A DNA stretch of 9,580 bases, from the NCBI GenBank assembly GCA_031261865.1, contig JAISIV010000008.1:1-9580 (forward strand), read 5' to 3'. Each line of letters starts with the position of its first letter. The stretch's first letter is position 1. Origin of the DNA: Lactobacillaceae bacterium. GTDB taxonomy: Bacteria > Bacillota > Bacilli > Lactobacillales > Lactobacillaceae. Below are positions 1 to 7,463 of the stretch, one piece after another. A model generated the notes under the pieces. It made no database searches, had not been told where the DNA came from, and saw only the letters and a program-made list of their open reading frames with translations. Made by a program: the position numbers and the translations under genes.

Positions 1-189
1 ATGAATCAAACAATCGCAGACGAATGGCAAGGACAAGCCTTTCAAGCTTATTTAGAGCAATACAGACAACTAGAAGGTCAAGTACGTCAGTTTACTGAAT
101 TGCTTACTAATATCAATAATCAATTAGATAAGTATGCTCAAACAGTTCAAGAACGTGATGCACAAGATGCTAAGAGTTTTGGATTTTAA
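1..189 (+). CDS. WXG100 (EsxA-like) type VII secretion protein, 3' part only
   Basis: Small helical protein of the WXG100 family, secreted as a helix-turn-helix dimer by the type VIIb (Ess/Yuk) system and needed by it as substrate or component. The W-x-G turn is visible as W9-Q10-G11, followed by one long amphipathic helix and the ending [12 protein letters not shown]. Family members are about 95-100 residues with the W-x-G near residue 40-45, so roughly 30-35 residues of the first helix lie before the window. The ATG at base 1 is therefore most likely an internal methionine, not the start. The usual Y-x-x-x-D/E export motif is not exact here: Y45 is followed four residues later by V, with acidic residues only further on. 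It is followed by the genes for a partner-like protein, an anchored protein and a lipase, and probably heads or belongs to their operon. Confidence 0.85.
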   Translation: MNQTIADEWQGQAFQAYLEQYRQLEGQVRQFTELLTNINNQLDKYAQTVQERDAQDAKSFGF

Positions 190-204
190 TTAGTAATACA
201 CTTT

Positions 205-220
205 TCCTCTTTTTAGAGGA
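205..220 (+). other. Short perfect stem-loop between WXG100 gene and next gene
   Basis: A perfect 6-bp inverted repeat (TCCTCT / AGAGGA) closes a TTTT loop in the 51-base gap after the WXG100 stop codon. No T-run follows, so it is not a classical terminator. It could protect the 3' end of the WXG100 message or partly attenuate reading into the next gene, which would fit a secreted component needed in excess. A 6-bp stem may also be chance. Confidence 0.35.
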
Positions 221-240
221 GTACATAAAGAGGGTTTAAG

Positions 241-612
241 ATGTCCAATTACAACGAACAACAACTTCAAAAAGAAAATAAAACATATCAACTTTACATT
301 GACAAGCAACGAGCAAGAAAAGCAGAACTTGAAAGACAAGCTTTAATAAAACAAATCACTGAAACTTCAAAGAAGGATTTACAAACGGATATTAAAGATT
401 ATCTATCTGAGAAACTATCTACTCTTAGTAAAGATAAAACATCAGAAATTCAACAAATTGAAAAAGAATTAAATGATTTAACTTATCTCTTAGGCAATAG
501 AGTCTATGACGGAATGAAAGGTAAAACGGCTGATGCAATAAGTACTAAACTGGGTAATTATCAGGTTAAGGACTTAGAAATTTCAGCTGCTTATATTAAG
601 AGTGATTTTTAA
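241..612 (+). CDS. Small helical type VII partner-like protein (123 aa)
   Basis: Protein with no signal peptide or membrane segment, predicted almost wholly alpha-helical with long charged, coiled-coil-like stretches (about residues 5-80). Size, helicity and position between a WXG100 gene and a type VII effector fit the small partner proteins (DUF5082/DUF3958-like, Lap- or Tla-type) that pair with LXG or LXG-like targeting domains and escort them to the secretion machine. Near residues 91-94 the sequence G-M-K-G, then KTAD, resembles the W-K-G-K-x-A turn of such proteins with Met in place of Trp. The ATG at 241 has an upstream AGAGGG (about 230-234) at suitable distance. The next gene starts two bases after its stop, so the two are translationally linked. 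Family assignment is inference from context and composition; the exact family is uncertain. Confidence 0.7.
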   Translation: MSNYNEQQLQKENKTYQLYIDKQRARKAELERQALIKQITETSKKDLQTDIKDYLSEKLSTLSKDKTSEIQQIEKELNDLTYLLGNRVYDGMKGKTADAISTKLGNYQVKDLEISAAYIKSDF

Positions 613-614
613 AC

Positions 615-1367
615 ATGAAAAAAGATCTTAAAATTGTATTCAAATCCGAACAAAAGTCACCAAAAATTAAATTATCACCGAAACCAAAGGTTAAAAAAGA
701 TAACAAAAAGCTACGAATCTTTTATTTAACTTTGGCACTTGTAGCATTAACTGTCGGTGGTTTTTTTGTTATCCAAAGCCATATTCAAAACGAGAAGAAC
801 AGAGTACTTGCGGAAAAGATAATCAAAAAAGATAAGTTAATGATTAGAGAGGTTTTGAAGTGGAATTTTAAAAATGTCCATAAAGTTACTTTTGCTTCAG
901 TTGACAATATAAGTTATAGTCCGGCTACTCTTAAACCATCTAAAATGTATGGAGTTAAGACTCCAGGCCTTATGGAGATGTACTACCTTTTTTCACCACA
1001 GAGTAGCTATTATCTAACTGGATATGTGAATAATGATGAGAATCAGTCATTTAGTTTCGAAATTGACTACAACTGGGATATTAGAAAAATGAATGCAGTT
1101 ATTTGGTTCGATTATGATAGCCCCGTTTATGAAATCTCTAAAAATTATGGTGCGGCAGACCTACCAAATGAAATTACGGATGTTGATGGAAAGACTGTCG
1201 AGGGTATGATTTCCTTTAACGATATTGAGAAATTAAAAACAGGAATCAATCCACAAGAATTATCCGGATTGGACATTTACGCAAACAATAGAAAATATAA
1301 AAGAATCAATACAGACCAAGGCCATGACTACAAAATAAATAAACTTTCGAGTAGGAGTAAGGAATAA
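615..1367 (+). CDS. Single-pass membrane-anchored extracytoplasmic protein; candidate lipase immunity/accessory protein (250 aa)
   Basis: A lysine-rich N-terminus (residues 1-33) is followed by one hydrophobic segment (about 34-53) and about 195 residues predicted outside the cell, so the topology is N-in, C-out. There is no lipobox cysteine, so it is not a lipoprotein. I recognise no domain; the outer part has alternating beta-like and charged stretches with many Tyr and Asn. The start lies two bases after the previous stop with no clear Shine-Dalgarno site, implying coupled translation. Its TAA stop shares one base with the ATG of the lipase gene, the tightest coupling in the cassette. A phospholipase acting at the outer membrane face would need neutralising outside the cell, where this protein's domain lies, so immunity is the best guess. 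In S. aureus the TslA inhibitor TilA is a lipoprotein, so this would be a different fold or anchor. A chaperone or secretion accessory role is the alternative. Confidence 0.75.
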   Translation: MKKDLKIVFKSEQKSPKIKLSPKPKVKKDNKKLRIFYLTLALVALTVGGFFVIQSHIQNEKNRVLAEKIIKKDKLMIREVLKWNFKNVHKVTFASVDNISYSPATLKPSKMYGVKTPGLMEMYYLFSPQSSYYLTGYVNNDENQSFSFEIDYNWDIRKMNAVIWFDYDSPVYEISKNYGAADLPNEITDVDGKTVEGMISFNDIEKLKTGINPQELSGLDIYANNRKYKRINTDQGHDYKINKLSSRSKE

Positions 1368-2743
1368 TGAATCAGATAACCGAAAACGATTATTTAAATA
1401 TATCTATGTACAGTTATGAAAAAGGTGTAGATAACAATTATGTTCGTACCCCGAAGCTCCCCGAGGGTTTCAACTATAAAAACTCAGGCGGCGGCCCAAC
1501 TCAATTCACCATTAAAGATTCTACTTTTCAAGACATCAAACTTGAAAGTAATGGTCTTCAGGCCAATTTAGCCCAAGTTAATGGGCAAAAGGTTATTTCT
1601 TTTAGAGGGACTGAAACAAGCGAATCCAACGACTTATCTACTGATGCTGGTCTTAACAATCCACTTGCTTATCAAGATTCAAACAATCAGTTCATAGATG
1701 CAAAGAAATATGTTCAACGCTTACTTGATAAAGGATTGATAACCCAAAAAGAAATCACCTCCGGCAAAGTAACTTTCACAGGTCATTCTCTTGGAGGCGC
1801 TATTGCTTCTTATACTGCAGTTAATTTTGGAGGTAATGCAACAGTCTTTTCGGCGCCATCTGCGTACAACTATCTTTCCCCTATTCAAAGAATCACTAGT
1901 TCAATGACATCTAACTATCATATAGAGAATCTAAGATACCCAAACGACGATGTGCCTAATTTGCCATTAGGAGTTCCAAAAATAGGAAAACAAGAATTTC
2001 TAGCTGGTGCTAATTTATCAGATATCTCGAATATTTCTGGGGCCACAGGCCATATGTTGGGTGGGGTTAAAGCCGATAAAAATGGTTCTCTAAAAAGAAG
2101 TAATCAATTAACTAGTGCTTTGTACAATGCTATGCCAACCGGAGTTAAGTTAGGTGGATATTTCGGTATATTGTTGGCCCCACTTCAAACAGCAGTAAAC
2201 GGCCTTTCAAATTTCAGCGAACATCAAATCAAATTTTGGACATCTCATCCAAAAATGTCCTCGTCTCAACGCTATGGAAACGATAGAGCTTATGCAGAAG
2301 GTGATTATCAACATAGTATTAGAAACTATAAAGCCACTGGTCAATTAAAACTGGACCAATATCAAGTTGTTGATCTTTCTAAAAATATAAGCACTCAGAC
2401 AAAAGAGAAGTTAGATAAGATTCAAAAAATCAATAGTAACTTACAAAATGATGTTGAAGACCTATTTAGTGAGGCAAGAAGTTTATTTTATTCAAGAATA
2501 GGAAACTACCAATATCTAACTCAAGATGATGTAGATGATGTCTTTAACGGTATTGATAGGAATACAATTGTTGATTCCTTTGAAAAGGATCAAATAGAAA
2601 AGAAAATAAAGGATCAAAAGACTTATTTTGAAGACTTAGCTAATAAACTTTCTAAACACGCTCAACAAGTTATCAATAACGATAAACGAGATGCTCAAGC
2701 AATGTTCCTAGCTAAACATACTGGTAAGGCTATAACGTTTTGA
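1367..2743 (+). CDS. Class 3 lipase with C-terminal ESX-like region; likely type VII secreted lipase effector (TslA-type)
   Basis: Alpha/beta-hydrolase of the class 3 lipase (Mbeg1/DUF2974-like) group. Visible catalytic parts are F-R-G-T (79-82, oxyanion strand), the nucleophile elbow G-H-S-L-G-G with Ser141, an aspartate in Y-P-N-D-D-V-P (Asp194 or 195) and His229 in a G-H-M motif. Residues about 253-280 are glycine- and hydrophobic-rich and may touch membrane. Residues about 340-458 are helical and charged. Residues 428-444 (L-S-K-H-A-Q-Q-V ... R-D-A-Q) echo the WXG100 protein's L-D-K-Y-A-Q-T-V ... R-D-A-Q at the window start. There is no Sec signal peptide. An N-terminal lipase with a C-terminal helical targeting region matches the reversed arrangement known for S. 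aureus TslA, a type VII phospholipase toxin. The start is supported by AGGAG/AAGGA just upstream and by the one-base overlap with the previous gene. Lipase chemistry is secure; export by type VII is inferred from neighbours and tail. Confidence 0.88.
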   Translation: MNQITENDYLNISMYSYEKGVDNNYVRTPKLPEGFNYKNSGGGPTQFTIKDSTFQDIKLESNGLQANLAQVNGQKVISFRGTETSESNDLSTDAGLNNPLAYQDSNNQFIDAKKYVQRLLDKGLITQKEITSGKVTFTGHSLGGAIASYTAVNFGGNATVFSAPSAYNYLSPIQRITSSMTSNYHIENLRYPNDDVPNLPLGVPKIGKQEFLAGANLSDISNISGATGHMLGGVKADKNGSLKRSNQLTSALYNAMPTGVKLGGYFGILLAPLQTAVNGLSNFSEHQIKFWTSHPKMSSSQRYGNDRAYAEGDYQHSIRNYKATGQLKLDQYQVVDLSKNISTQTKEKLDKIQKINSNLQNDVEDLFSEARSLFYSRIGNYQYLTQDDVDDVFNGIDRNTIVDSFEKDQIEKKIKDQKTYFEDLANKLSKHAQQVINNDKRDAQAMFLAKHTGKAITF

Positions 2744-2758
2744 ATAAAGCTTTGTTTG

Positions 2759-2788
2759 TTGATATATTTTTTTACCAAGTGAATTAAT
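2759..2788 (+). promoter_or_regulatory. Tentative promoter for the phospho-beta-glucosidase gene
   Basis: TTGATA (2759-2764, five of six to the -35 consensus) is followed after 18 bases by ATTAAT (2783-2788, four of six). Transcription would begin near 2795, placing the cre site about 55 bases downstream, where bound CcpA would act as a roadblock. Other weak -10-like sites (for example CATAAT at 2830) cannot be excluded. Confidence 0.35.
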
Positions 2789-2826
2789 CGTTATAGCTTA
2801 AAAGTGCTAACATTTCGGTGCCTTCA

Positions 2827-2847
2827 TTACATAATATTCACACATTA

Positions 2848-2852
<5 letters not shown>
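2827..2852. promoter_or_regulatory. 9-bp inverted repeat, putative operator overlapping the cre site
   Basis: TTACATAAT (2827-2835) and ATTATGTAA (2844-2852) are perfect inverted copies separated by 8 bases, a 17-bp centre-to-centre spacing that suits a dimeric repressor on one DNA face. The right arm shares five bases (2848-2852) with the cre, so the two binding events would probably compete or cooperate. No regulator gene is adjacent. It could instead form an RNA hairpin in the leader. Confidence 0.5.
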
Positions 2853-4349
<1,497 letters not shown>

Positions 4350-4358
4350 AAAATTTCT

Positions 4359-4384
4359 AATGGCTCAGAAATGAGCCATTTTTT
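4359..4384 (+). terminator. Rho-independent terminator after the GH1 gene
   Basis: A perfect 9-bp stem, AATGGCTCA / TGAGCCATT, closes a GAAA tetraloop and runs straight into a T-run ending at 4384. It starts about 10 bases after the stop codon and separates the sugar gene from the next operon. Confidence 0.93.
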
Positions 4385-4387
4385 GTG

Positions 4388-4420
4388 CCGATTTTGGAAG
4401 AAAACCGACCGATTTTGGAA
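4388..4420 (+). promoter_or_regulatory. Paired 12-bp direct repeats, putative LytTR regulator operator
   Basis: CCGATTTTGGAA occurs at 4388-4399 and again, identically, at 4409-4420, so the copies are 21 bp apart, two turns of the helix. LytTR-family regulators (AgrA, ComE, PlnC/D, BlpR) bind as dimers to direct repeats with this spacing, the downstream copy abutting the -35 box. Here the second copy ends in the likely -35 hexamer of an operon whose last gene is a LytTR regulator. Autoregulation is inferred. No other copy of the repeat was found in the window. Confidence 0.7.
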
Positions 4421-4442
4421 TTCACACAACAACGATTATCAT
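4415..4442 (+). promoter_or_regulatory. Promoter of the five-gene membrane/two-component operon
   Basis: TTGGAA (4415-4420, four of six to -35) and TATCAT (4437-4442, five of six to -10) are 16 bases apart. The weak -35 lies inside the downstream direct repeat, as expected for an activator-dependent promoter. A 6-bp inverted repeat (AACGAT 4431-4436 / ATCGTT 4444-4449) flanks the -10. The start site would be near 4449, leaving only about 13 bases of leader before the ATG at 4462. Confidence 0.55.
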
Positions 4443-4461
4443 CATCGTTTACATTAAAAAT

Positions 4462-4881
4462 ATGAAAGTTGAAAAGTTGATTTTAAGTCGTCAGAGTTTA
4501 AAAGAAGAACTAGATAGACAAAGAAACCAGCGTTTTCCTTTTACCAATATCGTAGTGTTCGTTGCAATAATTGCTGGATTTGATGGATTTCATAATGGCC
4601 ACGCAACTTCGAATCAAGCAATCATTTGGATGGCTTTTGTCTATTTATTCTTAACTTTCATTTATGTCCAAGATGGAATAAAAGACGAAAAAACGGTTAT
4701 GTGGAGGGTATTTCCTTGGTTTCCTTTTTATGCTGTTATTGCTTTGCATGGTTACATCTATGATTGGTTAAATGGTTATTTATCAAATGGTCTCCTATCG
4801 TTTTTCTTGATTGTGACGACAACAGTTATTTTGACCCTATCACTAGGGTTACTATCGAAATGGGCTTTGATACGTAAATGA
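4462..4881 (+). CDS. Small polytopic membrane protein, unknown function (139 aa)
   Basis: A charged N-terminus (residues 1-25, amphipathic and Lys/Arg/Glu-rich) is followed by four likely membrane helices at about 27-43, 52-69, 82-99 and 108-133. The loops are short and the C-terminus is basic. I do not recognise the family; there is no transporter, protease or AgrB-type cysteine-histidine signature. It is the first gene of the operon that ends in a histidine kinase and LytTR regulator, and its stop overlaps the next start as ATGA. No Shine-Dalgarno sequence precedes the ATG, only ACATTAAAAAT, so initiation may rely on a very short leader. A role in producing, sensing or resisting the signal handled by the kinase is inference from position only. 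Confidence 0.75.
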   Translation: MKVEKLILSRQSLKEELDRQRNQRFPFTNIVVFVAIIAGFDGFHNGHATSNQAIIWMAFVYLFLTFIYVQDGIKDEKTVMWRVFPWFPFYAVIALHGYIYDWLNGYLSNGLLSFFLIVTTTVILTLSLGLLSKWALIRK

Positions 4882-5063
4882 AGAAAGTCGTCTATGCACT
4901 AGCTGTAGTGGTTATGCTAGCAATAAACGCTATAGGAAATTTAATTCTCCACCAAATCACTAGTCCGTTTTTGAAGATAGTTGTAATTATTCTCACAGTG
5001 GTCTTTCAAGTTGTGGTTGTTGGTTGGATTTTTAGAAAGTGGTATTACGATGGACAGGATTAA
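4878..5063 (+). CDS. Very small two-helix membrane protein (61 aa)
   Basis: Two hydrophobic helices (about residues 4-24 and 30-52) are joined by a short loop, with a charged, aromatic tail (R-K-W-Y-Y-D-G-Q-D). The start overlaps the previous stop as ATGA, so it depends on coupled translation; it has no separate Shine-Dalgarno site. It has neither a double-glycine leader nor the AgrD pattern (amphipathic helix, short Cys-containing core, acidic tail), so it is not an obvious pheromone precursor. Possible roles are a subunit with the 139-aa membrane protein or a small modulator of the kinase; neither can be shown from the sequence. Position in a tight operon and clean overlaps support it as a real gene. 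Confidence 0.7.
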   Translation: MKKVVYALAVVVMLAINAIGNLILHQITSPFLKIVVIILTVVFQVVVVGWIFRKWYYDGQD

Positions 5064-5397
5064 ATGGATTTTGCTATATCCACTCCAAAAATTATTGGTC
5101 TGGAAATTAAGGCGAAGGTCGAGATTAACTAATTTAAAACAAAGTTTAGAAGAAGCGCTATCTCAAAACGGAATCGCTCCAGAAAAAGCAGAAGAAATAA
5201 ATGATGCAATTCTTACTCAAAAAGGCGAACTTGGATATGCTGAATTTGCCGTTTGGTTAGAGGACGAGTTTCAAGTTGATTTATCAATAGTTCAGGTAAG
5301 AAATATCTTGTCGGCAGCAGCAAATAACCCAATGGTTAGACAAGCACTTATTGAGAAAATGAAACCAGAATTTACTAAGAAATTGTTGAGGAATTAG
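5050..5397 (+). CDS. Small protein with basic N-terminal amphipathic segment, unknown function (115 aa)
   Basis: Residues 1-18 are hydrophobic and amphipathic (I-K-W-I-L-L-Y-P-L-Q-K-L-L-V-W) and followed by a basic patch (K-L-R-R-R-S-R), suggesting peripheral attachment to the inner membrane face. The remaining 90 residues look like a soluble helical domain containing Q-K-G-E-L-G-Y-A-E-F-A-V-W-L-E-D-E-F. I do not recognise the family. The frame is open further up to a TTG at 5011, but that would overlap the 61-aa gene by 53 bases. The ATG at 5050 overlaps it by 14 and gives the more normal N-terminus, so I chose it. It sits immediately before the kinase gene, 9 bases away, and may work with it. 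Confidence 0.7.
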   Translation: MDRIKWILLYPLQKLLVWKLRRRSRLTNLKQSLEEALSQNGIAPEKAEEINDAILTQKGELGYAEFAVWLEDEFQVDLSIVQVRNILSAAANNPMVRQALIEKMKPEFTKKLLRN

Positions 5398-5406
5398 AAT
5401 AAAAAT

Positions 5407-6735
5407 ATGTTTTTAATTATTGTGATTCAAACTGTCTATGCCTTATTGGCGACTTTAGGAATCTTGATGTTGGCTAATTGGCTAACGGATTTTCGAGGTA
5501 ACTTCACTTTTCCTAAAATTAGCCAGTGGCTTTTATTAACGGTGGTTTATGTTTCCGGCGACCTATTAGTTCTCTTTTTTTATACAAGTGACATTTTGAT
5601 TATTGCAATTTATGAATTGTTATATTTTGCAGTCGTCATTACCTTAATGATGATCTTACATAGTCAATACTGTTTCCTCAATTTAAAAACTGTCTTTATT
5701 ATTGCGGCTGCGGCTGTCATGTTCGTCGGCGGAACACAAGCTGTGGTTGGTTTGTTTGAAAGCAGTAGTTCAGGGCTTGATTTTGATTTCCTAGTTTATT
5801 TAATCCCGACTCTGTTTATTGGCTTTATGACAAGATTCGTAAAATCTCCAAGTTATTTTATAGAGAGTCTTAATGATAGCCCTAAGGCATTAGACGGTTT
5901 CAGCATTTTAAGTGGTGTCTTGTTATTACTTTTTTTACTTTCGGATTCCGATTTTTTCAATACGACGACTTACAACATTACAAATATGATTACCGTCTCG
6001 GTGTTGATATTTGTGGTGGTTGGGTCAATCGTTACATTTCTCATGTACTACCTGAATTTGCAAAACCAGATTAAATTCCGCCAGCAACAAACTATCGATT
6101 CTCTAAATAGTTATAACCAAACGCTTAACGATTTAATTTCAGATATTCGCCGTTTCAAACACGATTACAAAAACATGTTGTTGTCGATGGAAACTTCAAT
6201 CGAATCGAATGACATCAATCAAATTAAGAAGACTTTTAAGTCAGTTTTAGAAGAAGCTGGCAAACAGCTCGACGATCAAAATACCGGTTTCGCTCAACTT
6301 AACGAAATTGAGAATCCGACTATTAAAAGCTTGTTGTCCGCAAAGATAATTGAAGCTCAAAACAAAGGTATTACAACTAATGTGGAGGTCAGTTCAGATT
6401 TCAATCAACACAGCATTCAGGATTTAGATATGGTCCGCTTAATCGGAAACCTGTTTGATAATGCCATCGACGCCGCCATCGACGCCGAACAAAAAAAGAT
6501 TAATCTCACGATTTTAGAATCGGATAACGGCTATCTTTTGATGCTTGAAAATACTTTTGCCGGACCAGCCAGTGGGATTGTCCAAACCGTATCAAATAAA
6601 AAAACTACCAAAGGAAAAACGCGCGGTCAGGGGATGACAATTGTCGCCCAAATTTTGGCTAGGTATCCAGACGTTTCTTTTAATTTCAGCACCTACGGTC
6701 AATTTTTCACCCAGGAACTTACAATAGGAGAATAG
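5407..6735 (+). CDS. AgrC-type (HPK10/GHKL) sensor histidine kinase
   Basis: Membrane kinase that autophosphorylates and passes phosphate to the regulator encoded next. Residues 1-217 hold about six hydrophobic segments and form a polytopic sensor like those of peptide-pheromone receptors (AgrC, BlpH, ComD). The dimerisation/phosphoacceptor motif is R-R-F-K-H-D-Y-K-N-M with His252. The GHKL ATPase follows, with N-box N-L-F-D-N-A-I-D-A-A (348-357) and glycine box G-Q-G-M (407-410), and little after it. The length of 442 residues is normal for the family. GAGGA (5388-5392) lies about 14 bases before the ATG, a long spacing. The stop is directly followed by the regulator's ATG. The N-box codons contain a tandem 12-base repeat (GCCATCGACGCC at 6463-6486) encoding A-I-D-A twice. 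The ligand is unknown, and no peptide precursor is visible nearby. Confidence 0.92.
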   Translation: MFLIIVIQTVYALLATLGILMLANWLTDFRGNFTFPKISQWLLLTVVYVSGDLLVLFFYTSDILIIAIYELLYFAVVITLMMILHSQYCFLNLKTVFIIAAAAVMFVGGTQAVVGLFESSSSGLDFDFLVYLIPTLFIGFMTRFVKSPSYFIESLNDSPKALDGFSILSGVLLLLFLLSDSDFFNTTTYNITNMITVSVLIFVVVGSIVTFLMYYLNLQNQIKFRQQQTIDSLNSYNQTLNDLISDIRRFKHDYKNMLLSMETSIESNDINQIKKTFKSVLEEAGKQLDDQNTGFAQLNEIENPTIKSLLSAKIIEAQNKGITTNVEVSSDFNQHSIQDLDMVRLIGNLFDNAIDAAIDAEQKKINLTILESDNGYLLMLENTFAGPASGIVQTVSNKKTTKGKTRGQGMTIVAQILARYPDVSFNFSTYGQFFTQELTIGE

Positions 6736-7407
6736 ATGCGAATTTCCTTATTAGAAGACAATCCCGAACAACAAAAATTGTATGGTGAAATTTTGGGAAC
6801 AAATACCTTTATTAGTAACGACCCGCAAAAAATTTTAACCACTCATCCGGATTTATTTATTCTAGATTTAGAAATTAACGGTGACCAAAATGTCGGCATT
6901 AAAACGGCTGAACAAATTCGTCTCCTCGATAAATGGGTTCCGATTGCTTTTTTAACTACTCATGATGAACTGGCTATTGAAACATTAAGGCACCGGGTTG
7001 GCGCGATTGATTTTATTGAAAAAACTACCCCCGATGAGATTAAAAATCAGTTATTAAAATTAGTGAGTTACGTTTCTAATCTTAAAGATCCCGACGAATT
7101 CATTACGATTAATACCCGTGGCTTCACCAGTAAAATTGCCTTAGACCGAATTCTGTACGCTGAAACTAGCGGTAACGCTCACGCAATTTTGATTCACTAT
7201 GATGACGGAATTGCCAAAGTTAATATGAATATGGCTAGTTTTACAAAGACATCCGATATATTCATGAAAATATATCAGTCATATGTCATCAACAAAAAGC
7301 ACGCGCAGTCATTTAATTCCAAGACCAATTTATTAGTCATGGATAACGATGATGAGCTAGACGTTGGAAGACGCTTCAAAGCTGAGGTCCAAAAATTATT
7401 TGAATAA
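6736..7407 (+). CDS. LytTR-family response regulator (AgrA/ComE type)
   Basis: DNA-binding regulator activated by the adjacent kinase. The receiver domain (1-about 112) shows the acidic pocket E7-D8, phosphoacceptor Asp44 in F-I-L-D-L, T74/T75 and Lys96. The LytTR domain (about 121-222) shows I-N-T-R-G-F, I-L-Y-A-E-T, Y-Q-S-Y-V-I-N and the closing D-E-L-D-V-G-R-R-F-K. Receiver plus LytTR at 223 residues is a little shorter than AgrA. The ATG directly follows the kinase TAG, with AGGAG (6726-6730) 5 bases upstream, so the pair is co-translated. The likely target is the direct-repeat pair before its own operon. Other targets, perhaps the adhesin gene just downstream, may exist, but that gap holds no copy of the repeat. 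Confidence 0.93.
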   Translation: MRISLLEDNPEQQKLYGEILGTNTFISNDPQKILTTHPDLFILDLEINGDQNVGIKTAEQIRLLDKWVPIAFLTTHDELAIETLRHRVGAIDFIEKTTPDEIKNQLLKLVSYVSNLKDPDEFITINTRGFTSKIALDRILYAETSGNAHAILIHYDDGIAKVNMNMASFTKTSDIFMKIYQSYVINKKHAQSFNSKTNLLVMDNDDELDVGRRFKAEVQKLFE

Positions 7408-7412
7408 AAATC

Positions 7413-7441
7413 AAAGGGAGTTCGTTTTGAATTCCTTTTTT
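7413..7441 (+). terminator. Rho-independent terminator after the two-component operon
   Basis: An 11-pair stem (7413-7423 with 7429-7439, two G-T wobbles) closes a GTTTT loop and ends in a T-run to 7441. It lies 5 bases after the regulator's stop codon and separates the operon from the adhesin gene, which therefore needs its own promoter or readthrough. Confidence 0.8.
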
Positions 7442-7457
7442 GTTCACAGAGGATAGA

Positions 7458-7463
7458 TATTAT
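7458..7463 (+). promoter_or_regulatory. Possible -10 box of the adhesin gene
   Basis: TATTAT matches the -10 consensus at five of six positions. No good -35 lies 15-19 bases upstream, because that stretch is the terminator T-run, so the promoter is weak or activator-dependent. If used, transcription would start near 7470. Confidence 0.3.

Noticed and set aside
2727..2799. 9-bp inverted repeat GCTATAACG ... CGTTATAGC spanning the lipase stop codon
   Set aside because: The 51-base loop and lack of a following T-run argue against a terminator, and a 9-bp match at this range is expected a few times by chance in a window of this size.
5011..5049. TTG upstream start for the 115-aa gene
   Set aside because: It would overlap the 61-aa gene by 53 bases and has no ribosome site; the ATG at 5050 is more plausible.
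4878..5063. 61-aa protein as an AgrD-like or double-glycine pheromone precursor
   Set aside because: It has two long membrane helices, no Gly-Gly leader, and no Cys-containing core before an acidic tail.
6463..6486. Tandem 12-bp repeat in the kinase N-box
   Set aside because: The encoded A-I-D-A-A-I-D-A fits the normal N-box helix length, so it is probably codon coincidence rather than a recent duplication; noted in the kinase entry only.
7255..7276. Perfect 8-bp inverted repeat GATATATT / AATATATC
   Set aside because: It lies inside the LytTR coding region, is purely AT-type and is no more than expected by chance.
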